Source of the DNA: Polyangiaceae bacterium
GTDB lineage: Bacteria; Myxococcota_A; Polyangia; Polyangiales; Polyangiaceae
Direction of reading: 5' to 3'
Length of the DNA stretch: 64,000 bases
NCBI GenBank assembly: GCA_020633235.1
Contig: JACKEA010000002.1
Location: 434,001-498,000, forward strand
The notes under the pieces were generated by a model. It ran no database searches and had not been told where the DNA came from. It saw nothing but the letters and a program-made list of their open reading frames with translations. Positions 1-8,696 of this stretch are shown piece by piece; the stretch's first letter is position 1, and each line of letters starts with the position of its first letter. A program made the position numbers and the translations under genes.

Positions 1-322
1 CCTTCATCACGCACGAAAACCCCTCGGGCAGCTGCGCGGCGTAGCGGTCGAGGGTGGCCCCGTCCAACGGCGCGTAGTAGCTGCGGTCGATACCGACGGT
101 GCGAAACAGCGGGTGGCGCGCGTACTCCTCCAGGCCACGCGCCGCGAGCTCCCGCTCGCCGGGCGAGCCGGCGTACACGATCCCCGCCCAGCCCGGGAAG
201 GTCCAGCTCGAGGTGCCGAAGCGCACGTGCTCCGGCACGTGACGCATCAGCTCCTCATCCGCGCGGGTGTCGAGCTGTGCGGCCGCCGGCGGGCCGAACA
301 GGCTGAGCTGTCGCCCCGCCAT
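1..322 (-). CDS. DUF72 (YecE-like) family protein, 3' end beyond the window
   Basis: The ATG at 322 opens a frame that runs off the left edge, giving about 107 N-terminal residues. After a short tail (MAGRQLSLFGPPAAAQ) comes FGTSSWTFPGWAG, the conserved opening of the DUF72/YecE family, and then GIDRSYYAPLD. DUF72 proteins are TIM-barrel-like cytoplasmic proteins of unknown biochemical role. The start lies 3 nt after the stop of the upstream kinase gene on the same strand, so the two are probably co-transcribed with xthA. The family call is firm from the motif; the function is unknown. Confidence 0.8.
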   Translation of the reverse strand, partial: MAGRQLSLFGPPAAAQLDTRADEELMRHVPEHVRFGTSSWTFPGWAGIVYAGSPGERELAARGLEEYARHPLFRTVGIDRSYYAPLDGATLDRYAAQLPEGFSCVMK

Positions 323-325
323 GGC

Positions 326-1420
326 TCACACGTGGCCGAGCTCGATGGCCTCGACGCCGCGGTTCGCGAGCACGCGCACGCCGTGGATCAGCGGCGCGAA
401 GCGTTCGTCCTTCGTGAAGCCGTGCTTGTAGCGGTAGTAGATCTGCTGCAGCACCACCGCGGTCTTGAACAACCCGAAGCAGTAGTAAAAGAGGACGTTC
501 GAGACGTCTCGACCGGAACCTTCGGCGTAGCGTGCCACCAGCTCCGTGCGCGTGAGGCTCCCGGGCACGGAGGTCGGCCCCCAGCGCACCCACTGGAACT
601 CGTCCGCGTCCGTGGCCTCGACCCAGTAGCTGAGGCTGGTGCCCAGATCCATCAGCGGATCCCCGATGGTGCTCATCTCCCAGTCCAGCACGCCCACGAT
701 GCGCGTGAGGTCTTGGCCGTCGAGCACGACGTTGTCGAGCTTGTAGTCGTTGTGGATCAGCGCCGGCGCACCGCTCTCGGGCAAGTGCTCCGCGAGCCAC
801 GCACCCAGCTGGTCCACACTCGGGATCTCGTCGGTCTTGGAGTTTCCGTAGCGCTTGGTCCAGCCGCTCACCTGCCGCTCCACGTAGCCCTCGGGCTTGC
901 CCAGACCGCCGAGGCCGATGGCTTCGAAATCCAGGCCGTGGAGCCGCACCAGCTCGTCGATCAGCGTTTCGTGCAGCGCCTTGGTCTGCGCTTCGCTCAA
1001 CGTGACGCCGGCGGGCAGCTCGCGGCGCAGGATCACGCCGCGAATGCGCCGCATCACGTAGAACGTCGCCCCGATCACGCTGTCGTCCTCACAGTAGAGC
1101 AGCGGCTCCGGCGCCAGCGGATAGTGCGGGGCGAGCTTCGAGAGCACGCGGTACTCGCGCCCCATGTCGTGCGCCGACTTCACCTTGCTGCCGAAGGGCG
1201 GCCGGCGGAGCACGTACTCCTTGTCGCCGGAGCGAATCAGGTAGGTGAGGTTCGAGTGCCCCTTGGGGAACTGCTCCACCGCGATCTCGGCGTTCGCCGC
1301 GATCTCGTCGACGTGCTCCCGCAGGTAGCGCGCCAAGGGCTCCAGCTCCAGCTCCTCCCCGGAGCGAATGTTGCCGGCTCGGTCGATGTGCTCGCTCACG
1401 ACAGGTCCTCCGTTCGGCAC
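326..1420 (-). CDS. APH-like phosphotransferase (ACAD10/11-type kinase fold)
   Basis: A 364-residue protein with the aminoglycoside-phosphotransferase fold. The catalytic loop IHNDYKLDN lies near residue 230 and the metal-binding segment VLDWEMSTIGDP near 250; FPKGHSNLTYLI near residue 51 is the ATP-loop region. The pattern fits the 'phosphotransferase family protein' group related to the kinase-like domain of acyl-CoA dehydrogenases 10/11. Those proteins act on small hydroxylated substrates rather than antibiotics, although the substrate here cannot be read from sequence. A GTG eight codons in (VSEHIDRAG) is an alternative start. It sits 25 nt downstream of xthA and 3 nt upstream of the DUF72 gene. 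Confidence 0.82.
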   Translation of the reverse strand: MPNGGPVVSEHIDRAGNIRSGEELELEPLARYLREHVDEIAANAEIAVEQFPKGHSNLTYLIRSGDKEYVLRRPPFGSKVKSAHDMGREYRVLSKLAPHYPLAPEPLLYCEDDSVIGATFYVMRRIRGVILRRELPAGVTLSEAQTKALHETLIDELVRLHGLDFEAIGLGGLGKPEGYVERQVSGWTKRYGNSKTDEIPSVDQLGAWLAEHLPESGAPALIHNDYKLDNVVLDGQDLTRIVGVLDWEMSTIGDPLMDLGTSLSYWVEATDADEFQWVRWGPTSVPGSLTRTELVARYAEGSGRDVSNVLFYYCFGLFKTAVVLQQIYYRYKHGFTKDERFAPLIHGVRVLANRGVEAIELGHV

Positions 1421-1445
1421 AGCGTGCAGAGCCGCCGCCCCCGGG

Positions 1446-2210
<765 letters not shown>

Positions 2211-2219
2211 GCTGCCCGC

Positions 2220-2390
2220 ATGGATAGCACTACTTCGCCATTTCCAGAGCCGCGACACCCGTAGATCCCACACCTAGGCAGCGTTTCGGCGGCGCTCCGA
2301 TGCTCGCCTGCACGGTGATGCTCGCTGCGATGCTCGCCAGGCCTCGCCCACGCCCAGGCTTTGCCAGTGCCCGGCTCGGCACCGGCCCGC
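2220..2390 (-). repeat. dispersed upstream block, copy A
   Basis: This occupies most of the 341-bp gap between xthA and the Uma2 gene. It matches 6667-6830 over several segments: TAGCACTACT at the gene-proximal end, AGATCC in the middle, GGCAGCGTTTCGGC, then GCGCTCCGATGCTC and GGCTTTGC. Both copies have the same orientation relative to the minus-strand gene they precede, and both end within about 10 nt of its start codon. It could be a mobile promoter-bearing repeat or a MITE-like element; no coding sequence is seen in it. Confidence 0.6.
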
Positions 2391-2445
2391 AATTGAGTCG
2401 GTTGATTGAGAGCCGTCACTCCCGACGCCAAAGGGACTCTTTCAG

Positions 2446-2479
2446 GTTGTCGGTTCGCCGCGGAACCTCGCGTCCCGCC
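2446..2479 (+). repeat. palindromic intergenic repeat (REP-like), degenerate copy
   Basis: Contains GTTGTCGGTTCGCCGCGGAA followed by CCTCGCGTCCCGCC, recognisable as the left half of the element seen complete at 30615 and 46067. It lies in the xthA/Uma2 gap. I see nothing else in that gap apart from copy A of the upstream block. Confidence 0.5.
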
Positions 2480-2551
2480 ACCCTGTCCGCCGCGCTCCGG
2501 CACTGAACCGCCCACCGGCGACCCTGACCGGATTGCGTTGGACTGGCCGGG

Positions 2552-3370
2552 ATGTCGCAGCGTCCGGACCCGTGGATCGTAGATCCCGACGACCCTCGCG
2601 CCCCGCCCCAGGATGTCTGGGACCGGATGAGCGAAGAGGAGCGACAGCGCGTGGTGGACAGCCTTCCGTCGCACTTCGAACCGGCGAGGGCGCGACCACC
2701 GCAGGGCGACGCGCACACGGAGGAAGTCTACGGAGCTTGGACCGCCCTCCGGCGCTATTTCAGCAGAACCCGACGAAGCATCTACGTCGGAACGAACCTG
2801 CCCGTCCACTACCCGGGAGAGCCCATGTTCTCGCCCGACGTGATGGCCGCCCTCGACACCGGTACGCACCCGCGTCCGAGCTGGCGCGTGTCGCAGGAGG
2901 GCATGGGACTCGGCTTCGCGCTCGACGTGCAGGTTCTCGACTCCCGACGGGAGAACGTCGTGCTCAATGTCGAGCGCTACGCGCGTCTCGGCATCTCAGA
3001 GTACTTCGTGTTCGATCGCCCGAAGCTGCGGCTCACGGGCTACCGGCTGGCGCCGGGCTCGACCAGCTACCAGCCGATCGTCCCGCAGCACGGTCATTTC
3101 GCGTCCACCGTGCTCGACCTCGATCTCGTGGTCGACGCCGGCCGACTGCGCTTCTACGCGGGAGACGCGGCGCTGCCGGACGCCGGCGAGCTGGTCGGCA
3201 AGCTGGAGAGCTTCGTAGACGACCTGGAGACGCGTATCGAGGCAGCGGAGCAGCGCGCCGCCCAAGAAGCCGAGCGCGCCGCCCAAGAAGCCGAGCGTGC
3301 CGCCCGCGCGGAGTCCGAGCTCCGCGAAGCGCTGACCGAGCTCGAACGACTACGCCGTTCAAGGGGCTGA
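2552..3370 (+). CDS. Uma2 family (DUF820) PD-(D/E)XK nuclease-like protein
   Basis: A 272-residue protein. The central part (about 70-190) has the Uma2 pattern: FSPDVMAALDTG, GLGFALDVQVLDSRRENV and YARLGISEYFVFD, with candidate metal ligands Asp (SPDV), Asp (LDVQV) and a Lys/Arg-rich partner. From about residue 218 to the end is a charged Ala/Glu/Arg coiled coil. Uma2 proteins are very abundant in myxobacteria and cyanobacteria, usually as isolated genes, and their biological role is unproven. The coiled coil is built partly from a 21-bp direct repeat. The gene stands alone, with no restriction or transposase partner nearby. Confidence 0.82.
   Translation: MSQRPDPWIVDPDDPRAPPQDVWDRMSEEERQRVVDSLPSHFEPARARPPQGDAHTEEVYGAWTALRRYFSRTRRSIYVGTNLPVHYPGEPMFSPDVMAALDTGTHPRPSWRVSQEGMGLGFALDVQVLDSRRENVVLNVERYARLGISEYFVFDRPKLRLTGYRLAPGSTSYQPIVPQHGHFASTVLDLDLVVDAGRLRFYAGDAALPDAGELVGKLESFVDDLETRIEAAEQRAAQEAERAAQEAERAARAESELREALTELERLRRSRG
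3254..3295 (+). repeat. 21-bp tandem direct repeat inside the Uma2 gene
   Basis: Two identical 21-bp copies (3254-3274 and 3275-3295) encode the in-frame heptad AAQEAER twice in the coiled-coil tail. A third, diverged unit follows. This is a likely slippage product that lengthens the coil by whole heptads. Confidence 0.85.
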
Positions 3371-3488
3371 GCTCCCTCCGGCTGTTCAGCGCGGCTCGGC
3401 GCTGCAAAAAGAACGGACGGCATCCCACGGAACGGCCGCTGGCCGTTGGCAGTCCCGATGCGGCGGCTCCCCGTGCTACTGCTCGCGC

Positions 3489-4070
3489 ATGGGTTCCTGG
3501 GCGGCGTTCTACGTGGAAGGTCGCGACGAGGCCGCCACGGCCGAAGCCTGTGCGGAGTGGCTGTCGGAGAATCGCAGTGCCTGGGCGCGGCTGACGAAGA
3601 AAGCCGTGCGGCAAACGGCCGTGAGCGACCTCGATCTGGCGAACAACTGGACGCTACTCGGCGCCGCGAAGAAACCACGCCGCGTCGCCGTGTACCGCCA
3701 GTCGCCGCGCTGGGTGACGACCTTCTACGGCTCCTTCTGCGCGCCGAACGAGCTCGCCGAGCACGTGTCCCGACGGCTCGAGTGCGTCGTGGTGGACACC
3801 CAGGGGCAGACGACGTCCGACGCTTACCTGGTGACCGTGCTCGATCGCGGCGCATGCAAGCGAGAGCTCGAGTTCGCCGCCGACGTGGGCTGGATCAAGA
3901 ACGACGGCGGGGCCCTCGACGGCGAGCCCGTTCCGTTAGAGACCGAGCCCGAGGACGAGCCTGGGGAGGGCTGGTTCGACCACAAGGCCGTCACTCGCTA
4001 CCTGCAGAGCGTATTCGACATCGCCTGGTGGGAGCTGCCGGACAGCACCGGCGCCATCCTCGTCGGATAG
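3489..4070 (+). CDS. hypothetical protein
   Basis: A 193-residue soluble protein starting MGSWAAFYVEGRDEAATAE, with no signal peptide or membrane segment. Trp residues are frequent, and there is a pattern like WVTTFYGSFCAPNELAEHVSRRL in the middle. The C-terminus is acidic (ETEPEDEPGEGW). I do not recognise a family. Codon use is normal for the window and the downstream hairpin at 4169-4197 supports a gene end here. The start is the ATG that gives the longest frame with good codon bias. Confidence 0.6.
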   Translation: MGSWAAFYVEGRDEAATAEACAEWLSENRSAWARLTKKAVRQTAVSDLDLANNWTLLGAAKKPRRVAVYRQSPRWVTTFYGSFCAPNELAEHVSRRLECVVVDTQGQTTSDAYLVTVLDRGACKRELEFAADVGWIKNDGGALDGEPVPLETEPEDEPGEGWFDHKAVTRYLQSVFDIAWWELPDSTGAILVG

Positions 4071-4168
4071 CGGCATCGCCTCGCGCACCGCACACGCGAC
4101 GACTCGAGGTCGCGCCGCGATTGGGGTGCGTGAACCGGGGAGCTGCGAGGCGGTCGCTGCGATGATCT

Positions 4169-4197
4169 CCCGCGAGCCCCGAGAGCGGGCTCGCGGG
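4169..4197. terminator. hairpin between convergent genes
   Basis: A perfect 11-bp inverted repeat, CCCGCGAGCCC (4169-4179) and GGGCTCGCGGG (4187-4197), with a 7-nt loop. It lies between the plus-strand gene ending at 4070 and the minus-strand gene ending at 4282. There is no clear U tract, so it may be a bidirectional stabilising or terminator hairpin. The rest of the 211-bp gap shows nothing else. Confidence 0.45.
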
Positions 4198-4281
4198 CGG
4201 CAAGGAACGCGGGCCATTGCGGCGCTTGCGGAAAACGGCCGTTGCTGCGGACTTGCCAGGCGCGGAAGCAGCGCGCGGGGG

Positions 4282-6660
4282 CTACTGCGGGACCTGCTGG
4301 GAGCAGAAGCCGTTGAGGCAGAGGTTGCTCTTGTCGCAACAGTCCGCGGCGGTGGTGCACTTTTCCTTCGGGTTCGAGCAGTTGTTGTTGGGCGTGTCGT
4401 TGGAGCACACCAGCTCGCCGGTGGTCGAGTCGGGCTGGCAGTAGCCGTTGCAGCACTGATCGCCGGACTCGCAGCTCTCGCCGTCCGCGCGGCACGGGTC
4501 TTGGACCCAGAAGGCGCGCGAGTTGCCCGCCAGGAGCTCCTGGCCGGGCAGGTAGAAGGCGGGATGGCTGGCGTCCGTGCCGGGCGCCATGTTCACGTCC
4601 ACTGCGGCCACCCACAGCTTCTTGGTGGTGATGTGCTGCACCAGATCCACGCCCCGGGGGTCGCTGCAGAACGGCGGGATGGTCGCGACGTTGCCGTACA
4701 TGCGCCGGCTGGTGAACACGACCCACACGTAGCCGCCGGAGGCGATGGGATTGACCGTGGGCTCGTAGTTCAGGTTCACGTCGTCGCCGTGATCCGCATC
4801 GATGCCGCCGACCTGCACGCCGTCGCCCGTGCAGGCGAGGCTCACGGCCGTGGTGAGCTTGGGCAGATCCGGCGCACCGGTGGAGTCGAAACCGTTCAGA
4901 CGGTAGAGCGGCGTGGAGCTGGAAGCGCCGTCGGTGTTGGTGAAGTGGATCTGCGCCTTGGCGCCCTTGCGGGTGTGCATGGCGCCGATGCCGTTGCCGT
5001 CCGAGCCGGCCACGCTCTGCAGGTGGAAAGCGATGCCCTTGCTGTCGGGAAAGAACGCCGGCCAACCCGGACGCGACTCTGCAGGCTGCCCGGTCTCGTC
5101 CGCGACCTCTATGGGGTTCGAGAAGGTCATGGTGGCGAGATCGAAGTCCATCACCACCAGCTTCTGGGTGGGGTTCGTGACGCCGGGCCCCGCCATGGGG
5201 TTGAACACCACGCGCTTGCCATCCGGCGAGAACATCGGGGTGCCGACGTTGGTGGCCACGCTGGTGAGCCCCGTGGACGCCACCGGTGCGCCGGCGGTGG
5301 GCAGCGACAGCACCTGACCCGAAGGGGACAGGGCCAAAGAGCCGTCCGGGTAGATGCCGGGGAACTCCGCGCCGACGCCCATCTGCGTCTCCGTCACGCC
5401 GGTGGGGGTGAGGTCGTAGGCCGCGCTCGCGGAGTAGTTGTCGCCCCTTTGCACCACGAGGCGCGAGCCGTCCGCCGCGACCGAGTGGCACACGCGGCAC
5501 TGCGAGGTGCCGCCGTTGCCGCCGGCCACCAGCTTGGGCCCGGTATCGCCCACGGCGATGGACAGCACCGCGCCGCCGAACATGTGATCGCCGCCTACGG
5601 CGCCGCCGTAGTTCTTGGCCAGGTTCGTGCCGTAGGAGTTGTAGTAGATGATGCCCGAGAGGCGCGCCGGCGCGATGGTCCAGGTCTCGGTGATGGGACC
5701 GTAGCCCACGCCGTCCTTGGCGAGGGTGAGCTTCAGGGTGAGCTGGTCGCTCTTGCCGCCGGCCGTGTTGGTCGCCGCCGCCCAGATGTTCCCGGGGATC
5801 GGGTGGCGGATGAACTTGCCGCCGGTCTGGCTGAGGATCGCCGGCTTCGCGAAGGTGCCTTTGTAGCTGAAGCTGCCGCTCTGGGTCTCAAGCTCGATCT
5901 GGATCGCGTCCGCGTCGCCGACGGACCAATCCCACGACAGGATCGGCGCCAAGATACCGCGCGGAAACACGGTCTCGTCGTAGGGATAGATGAGGCGCAG
6001 GTTCTCCGCCGAGCCGTTGCTGGTGGGCGTGCCCAACGCCGCCAGGGCGCCGGCGTCCGTGACCGCACCGCCGAGGCCGTCACCACCGACGCCGCCGATG
6101 CCGCCGCCTTCGGTGAGCTCCGCCACGGTGTTCGCGATCTGCGCTGCCTGAGCAGGGTCGTTGGGATCCGCACCGTTCTGCTCGGCCGTGAGGTTGACTT
6201 GCACGTCGCGAGTGACGGTTTGGCCGTTGAGACCGGCGATGATCTTGACCATGCCGCCGACGGTGCCCTTGGGCGTGAACACGCCGGTCGCCGCCGTACC
6301 GAGGGTGATGTCGCCGATGTCACCGCGGTCGAGGGACCACGCCACGGCGGTGGGCTTGCCGCCGAGGGTTGCGTCGTAGCTCACCGTCGGCGCGTTCGTG
6401 CCCATCGGCACCGTGATCGTCTGCAGCGCGGACGGCTGCACGTCGAAGGTCTGGGGCGCGTCGTTGACGCCCACGTCGATGCCACCGCCCTCGTTGATGA
6501 TCCCCGAGTCGCCCGCGCTGCCCTCCACGCTGGCGTCCTTGTTGGGGAATTTGTCGCCCGGGCTCGCGACGTCACTGTTGCCACCGCAGGCCGCAAAACC
6601 CGCGGCCACCACGACGGAAAGCCAGAGCGCGACGGTGGCGCGCGAAAAGGAGGTCACCAT
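4282..6660 (-). CDS. large surface lipoprotein with a CxxCH site and beta-propeller-like repeats
   Basis: A 792-residue exported lipoprotein. It has a hydrophobic signal with Cys25 in the lipobox (GFAAC), followed by a Gly/Ser/Asp-rich linker. Residues 75-160 resemble an Ig-like surface domain, and about 240-340 another beta-rich part (IYPYDETVFPRG). CRVCHS at about 388-392 fits a c-type haem attachment site. This is followed by propeller-type blades (GIYPDGSLALSPSGQVL, FSPDGKRVVF, FFPDSKGIAFHL) as in TolB/PD40 proteins. The last 60 residues are a Cys-knot-like tail (CESGDQCCNGYC, CTTAADCCDKSNLC). The function is unknown. The downstream neighbours on the opposite side (6879-7834) are also exported, and one also has CxxCH. 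Confidence 0.75.
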   Translation of the reverse strand: MVTSFSRATVALWLSVVVAAGFAACGGNSDVASPGDKFPNKDASVEGSAGDSGIINEGGGIDVGVNDAPQTFDVQPSALQTITVPMGTNAPTVSYDATLGGKPTAVAWSLDRGDIGDITLGTAATGVFTPKGTVGGMVKIIAGLNGQTVTRDVQVNLTAEQNGADPNDPAQAAQIANTVAELTEGGGIGGVGGDGLGGAVTDAGALAALGTPTSNGSAENLRLIYPYDETVFPRGILAPILSWDWSVGDADAIQIELETQSGSFSYKGTFAKPAILSQTGGKFIRHPIPGNIWAAATNTAGGKSDQLTLKLTLAKDGVGYGPITETWTIAPARLSGIIYYNSYGTNLAKNYGGAVGGDHMFGGAVLSIAVGDTGPKLVAGGNGGTSQCRVCHSVAADGSRLVVQRGDNYSASAAYDLTPTGVTETQMGVGAEFPGIYPDGSLALSPSGQVLSLPTAGAPVASTGLTSVATNVGTPMFSPDGKRVVFNPMAGPGVTNPTQKLVVMDFDLATMTFSNPIEVADETGQPAESRPGWPAFFPDSKGIAFHLQSVAGSDGNGIGAMHTRKGAKAQIHFTNTDGASSSTPLYRLNGFDSTGAPDLPKLTTAVSLACTGDGVQVGGIDADHGDDVNLNYEPTVNPIASGGYVWVVFTSRRMYGNVATIPPFCSDPRGVDLVQHITTKKLWVAAVDVNMAPGTDASHPAFYLPGQELLAGNSRAFWVQDPCRADGESCESGDQCCNGYCQPDSTTGELVCSNDTPNNNCSNPKEKCTTAADCCDKSNLCLNGFCSQQVPQ

Positions 6661-6666
6661 GCCACG

Positions 6667-6830
6667 ATGGTAGCACTACTGCGTGATTTCGACACAGTTA
6701 CCACTCCCGCAGATCCTGGCCGATGGCAGCGTTTCGGCTGCGCTCCGATGCTCACGTACTCGAGTACGCTCCGCTTCGGTGCTCGCCGAAGCCTCGGCCT
6801 CGACCGGGCTTTGCGGGCGCTCGGGCCAGA
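6667..6830 (-). repeat. dispersed upstream block, copy B
   Basis: This fills the gap between the small CxxCH lipoprotein gene and the start of the large lipoprotein at 6660. It shares TAGCACTACT, AGATCC, GGCAGCGTTTCGGC, GCGCTCCGATGCTC and GGGCTTTGC with copy A at 2220-2390. It also holds a perfect 14-bp palindrome, CGTACTCGAGTACG, that is absent from copy A. On the minus strand the gene-proximal end reads AGTAGTGCTACCAT, which could contain a -10 element. Confidence 0.6.
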
Positions 6831-6878
6831 AGTGACGCGGTAGTTCCCCGTGCGCTTTCGAGCAATGTAGCTCGCGGA

Positions 6879-7229
6879 TCAGTTCGCGCCGCAGGCGAGC
6901 CACACGGCGAGTCGATCGCGTTCCGCTCGGGGCGGATTGTCGGGCCCCGGAGGCATGGAGTCGTTGTCCGCGGCGGCGCGGGCGAAGATGCGATCCCGGA
7001 GCGCGCGCACGCGCTCTTTCGTGTCGAGCACGACGTCCACCGGCGCGCCCTGACGGTCTTCCACCCGGGCGGAGTGGCAGCGGTTGCACCACACGGCCAT
7101 GAACGGGCGGCCGAAGTTGTCGTACGTGAGCGGCGTGCCGCCGTCGGGACAGTCCACGTCGTCGATGGTGGTGAAGTCGAGACAGCCCGAAAGGCCAATG
7201 AGCAGGACCAGCAGGAACGGCCGTTTCAT
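6879..7229 (-). CDS. small lipoprotein with a cytochrome c-like CxxCH motif
   Basis: A 116-residue protein. The signal peptide MKRPFLLVLLIGLSGC puts the lipid-modified Cys at residue 16. It is followed by FMAVWCNRCHSARVEDRQGAP, a c-type haem attachment site (CNRCH) of the kind that opens small cytochrome c domains. A Met-Pro-Pro-Gly segment near residue 94 could supply the distal Met ligand. A role as a periplasmic electron carrier is inferred. Its start overlaps the end of the upstream beta-barrel gene by 4 nt (an ATGA-type junction at 7226-7229), so the two are co-transcribed and translationally coupled. Confidence 0.78.
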   Translation of the reverse strand: MKRPFLLVLLIGLSGCLDFTTIDDVDCPDGGTPLTYDNFGRPFMAVWCNRCHSARVEDRQGAPVDVVLDTKERVRALRDRIFARAAADNDSMPPGPDNPPRAERDRLAVWLACGAN

Positions 7230-7834
7230 GGTGCGAAGGCGAGGCCGACGGACAAGCCGCCGCCCAGGTAGTACTTCGGTCCCGGCGCTTCACTGGCGAG
7301 GATCCAGTCCGCGTACAGCTCCGGAGACAGGAGCCAGTCGATGCTCTCGGATTCCGCGAAGCGGATGTCGGTGCCGAGGGCCAGCTCCACGCCGCCCCGG
7401 TGCCGGATGCCGTTGCCCACTCCGAACAGCACGCCGAAAGGCTCGTCTTGGGCGTAGCCCACGAACTCCTCGTGCTGGTGCACCCAAGAGAGCCGCGCGT
7501 AGGGGCGCGGCTCGATGGGCGGCCACCAGACTTGCGCCCCGAGGCTGATCAGCGTGAGCAGCCGCTCATCTTCCTTGGCGTAGGCCTCGCGACCGACGAA
7601 CACGGGGCCAACGAGGTTTGCAAAGCGGTAGCCGGCGCGGAGCTGCGCGCCCGGGATCACGCCATCGCCGCTCCAGCCGTTCCCGGTGCTGCCGCCCAGC
7701 GTGGGACCCGCGACGACGGACAAGGGACGCTCCGCGCGGGCGGGCGCCGCGACGACGGACAAGGGACGCTCCGCGCGGGCGGGCGCCGCGACGACGAGAG
7801 CGACGACGAACGCCGTGATGCGCGGACGCTGCAC
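7226..7834 (-). CDS. outer-membrane beta-barrel-type protein with duplicated signal-cleavage region
   Basis: A 202-residue exported protein starting from a GTG at 7834 (VQRPRITAFVVALVV). The mature part alternates polar and aromatic/hydrophobic residues and ends ...YYLGGGLSVGLAFAP, typical of small 8-10-strand outer-membrane barrels. The first part is unusual: the 13-residue block APARAERPLSVVA occurs twice in a row, duplicating the Ala-x-Ala signal-peptidase site. No specific family is recognised. It lies upstream of, and overlaps, the small CxxCH lipoprotein gene. Confidence 0.68.
   Translation of the reverse strand: MQRPRITAFVVALVVAAPARAERPLSVVAAPARAERPLSVVAGPTLGGSTGNGWSGDGVIPGAQLRAGYRFANLVGPVFVGREAYAKEDERLLTLISLGAQVWWPPIEPRPYARLSWVHQHEEFVGYAQDEPFGVLFGVGNGIRHRGGVELALGTDIRFAESESIDWLLSPELYADWILASEAPGPKYYLGGGLSVGLAFAP
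7709..7786 (-). repeat. 39-bp perfect tandem duplication across the signal-peptide cleavage site
   Basis: Copies at 7709-7747 and 7748-7786 are identical, and the first 9 bp of a third copy follow at 7787-7795. The duplication is in frame (13 codons) and doubles the end of the signal peptide and the start of the mature protein. Confidence 0.9.
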
Positions 7835-7858
7835 GACGGGACTATAGCGTGGCCCGGC

Positions 7859-7898
7859 GGGCCGGCGTCGCGCGAGGTTCCGCGGCGAGCCAACAAAA
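7859..7898 (-). repeat. palindromic intergenic repeat (REP-like), minus orientation
   Basis: Read on the minus strand this is TTTTGTTGGCTCGCCGCGGA followed by ACCTCGCGCGACGCCGGCC, matching the left arm and core of the family. It lies in the divergent gap between the barrel gene and the DUF4230 gene. Confidence 0.5.
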
Positions 7899-7966
7899 GG
7901 ATCTCCGGCAAAGGAGATTGGGGCCTCGGCTTGCGCCGTCCAGCATCCGTGGTGACACTGCGTGCG

Positions 7967-8614
7967 ATGAACGAACCCGCTCCGACGACGGACCGACGCT
8001 TTTCCATCGGCTGGCTCGTCGGAGCGCTGTTGGCGGGGGCGATCGCCGGGGGTGTGGCGGGGCGCCTCGCTTCCACTCCGGCGCCGAAGCCGGCGGCGAC
8101 GGTAACCGTGATTCGCCCAACGCCCAACGTGGTGACGGCGGTGCGCGACCTGGCGCGGCTCGAGAGCGCGGAGTTCCACGTGGAGCGCGTGTTGGACCTG
8201 CGCGACAAGCAGTCGCGCTTCTTCGGGCTGGTCGAGGCAGAGGACGCGCTCTTGCTGGTGGCGACGGGTACGGTGACGGCGGGCGTGGATCTGTCGAAGC
8301 TCGGGGACGACGCGGTGCAGGTCGATTCCGAGAAGAAGACCGCTCACATCCGCTTGCCCAAGGCGGAGATCCTCGGCTCCAAGCTGGACAACGACCACAC
8401 TTACGTACATTCACGCTCCACGGACGTGCTGGCCAAACGGCAAGAGTCCTTGGAGAGCCGCGCGCGTCAGGAAGCCGAGAAGAGCATCGTGGAGGGCGCC
8501 CGGCAAAACGGCATCTTGGCCCGCGCGCAGAAGAACGCCGAGCGCACGGTAGAGAGCTTGGTGCGGTCCTTGGGCTACGACTCGGTGACGGTCGAGTCAC
8601 CGCGGCCGAAGTGA
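7967..8614 (+). CDS. DUF4230 domain membrane protein
   Basis: A 215-residue protein with one N-terminal membrane segment (about 16-36, IGWLVGALLAGAIAGGVAG) and an extracytoplasmic domain. The family pattern is clear: VRDLARLESAEFHVERV, LLLVATGTVTAGVDLSKLGDD, IRLPKAEILGSKLDND, and a C-terminal LVRSLGYDSVTVE. The DUF4230 function is unknown. The ATG at 7967 gives a short cytoplasmic leader; a GTG five codons upstream is possible. The next gene starts about 80 bp downstream on the same strand. Confidence 0.85.
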   Translation: MNEPAPTTDRRFSIGWLVGALLAGAIAGGVAGRLASTPAPKPAATVTVIRPTPNVVTAVRDLARLESAEFHVERVLDLRDKQSRFFGLVEAEDALLLVATGTVTAGVDLSKLGDDAVQVDSEKKTAHIRLPKAEILGSKLDNDHTYVHSRSTDVLAKRQESLESRARQEAEKSIVEGARQNGILARAQKNAERTVESLVRSLGYDSVTVESPRPK

Positions 8615-8696
8615 AAATCGGCCCCCGAGCGTACGCGGCTTCGTCTAGGATGCGGCGCGACGGGGGGACGGAGGAGCCTCCCGGAAGGGAGAGCTC

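Noticed and set aside
326..1420. Antibiotic-resistance aminoglycoside phosphotransferase
   Set aside because: The motif context matches the broad ACAD10/11-type kinase family; no resistance-type gene cassette is present.
2552..3370. Uma2 gene as evidence of a restriction or mobile element
   Set aside because: It is isolated, with no transposase, methylase or flanking repeats that would mark a mobile unit.
4126..6843. 905-codon plus-strand frame opposite the CxxCH lipoprotein
   Set aside because: Composition is the mirror of the real gene; it has no domain and spans gene boundaries.
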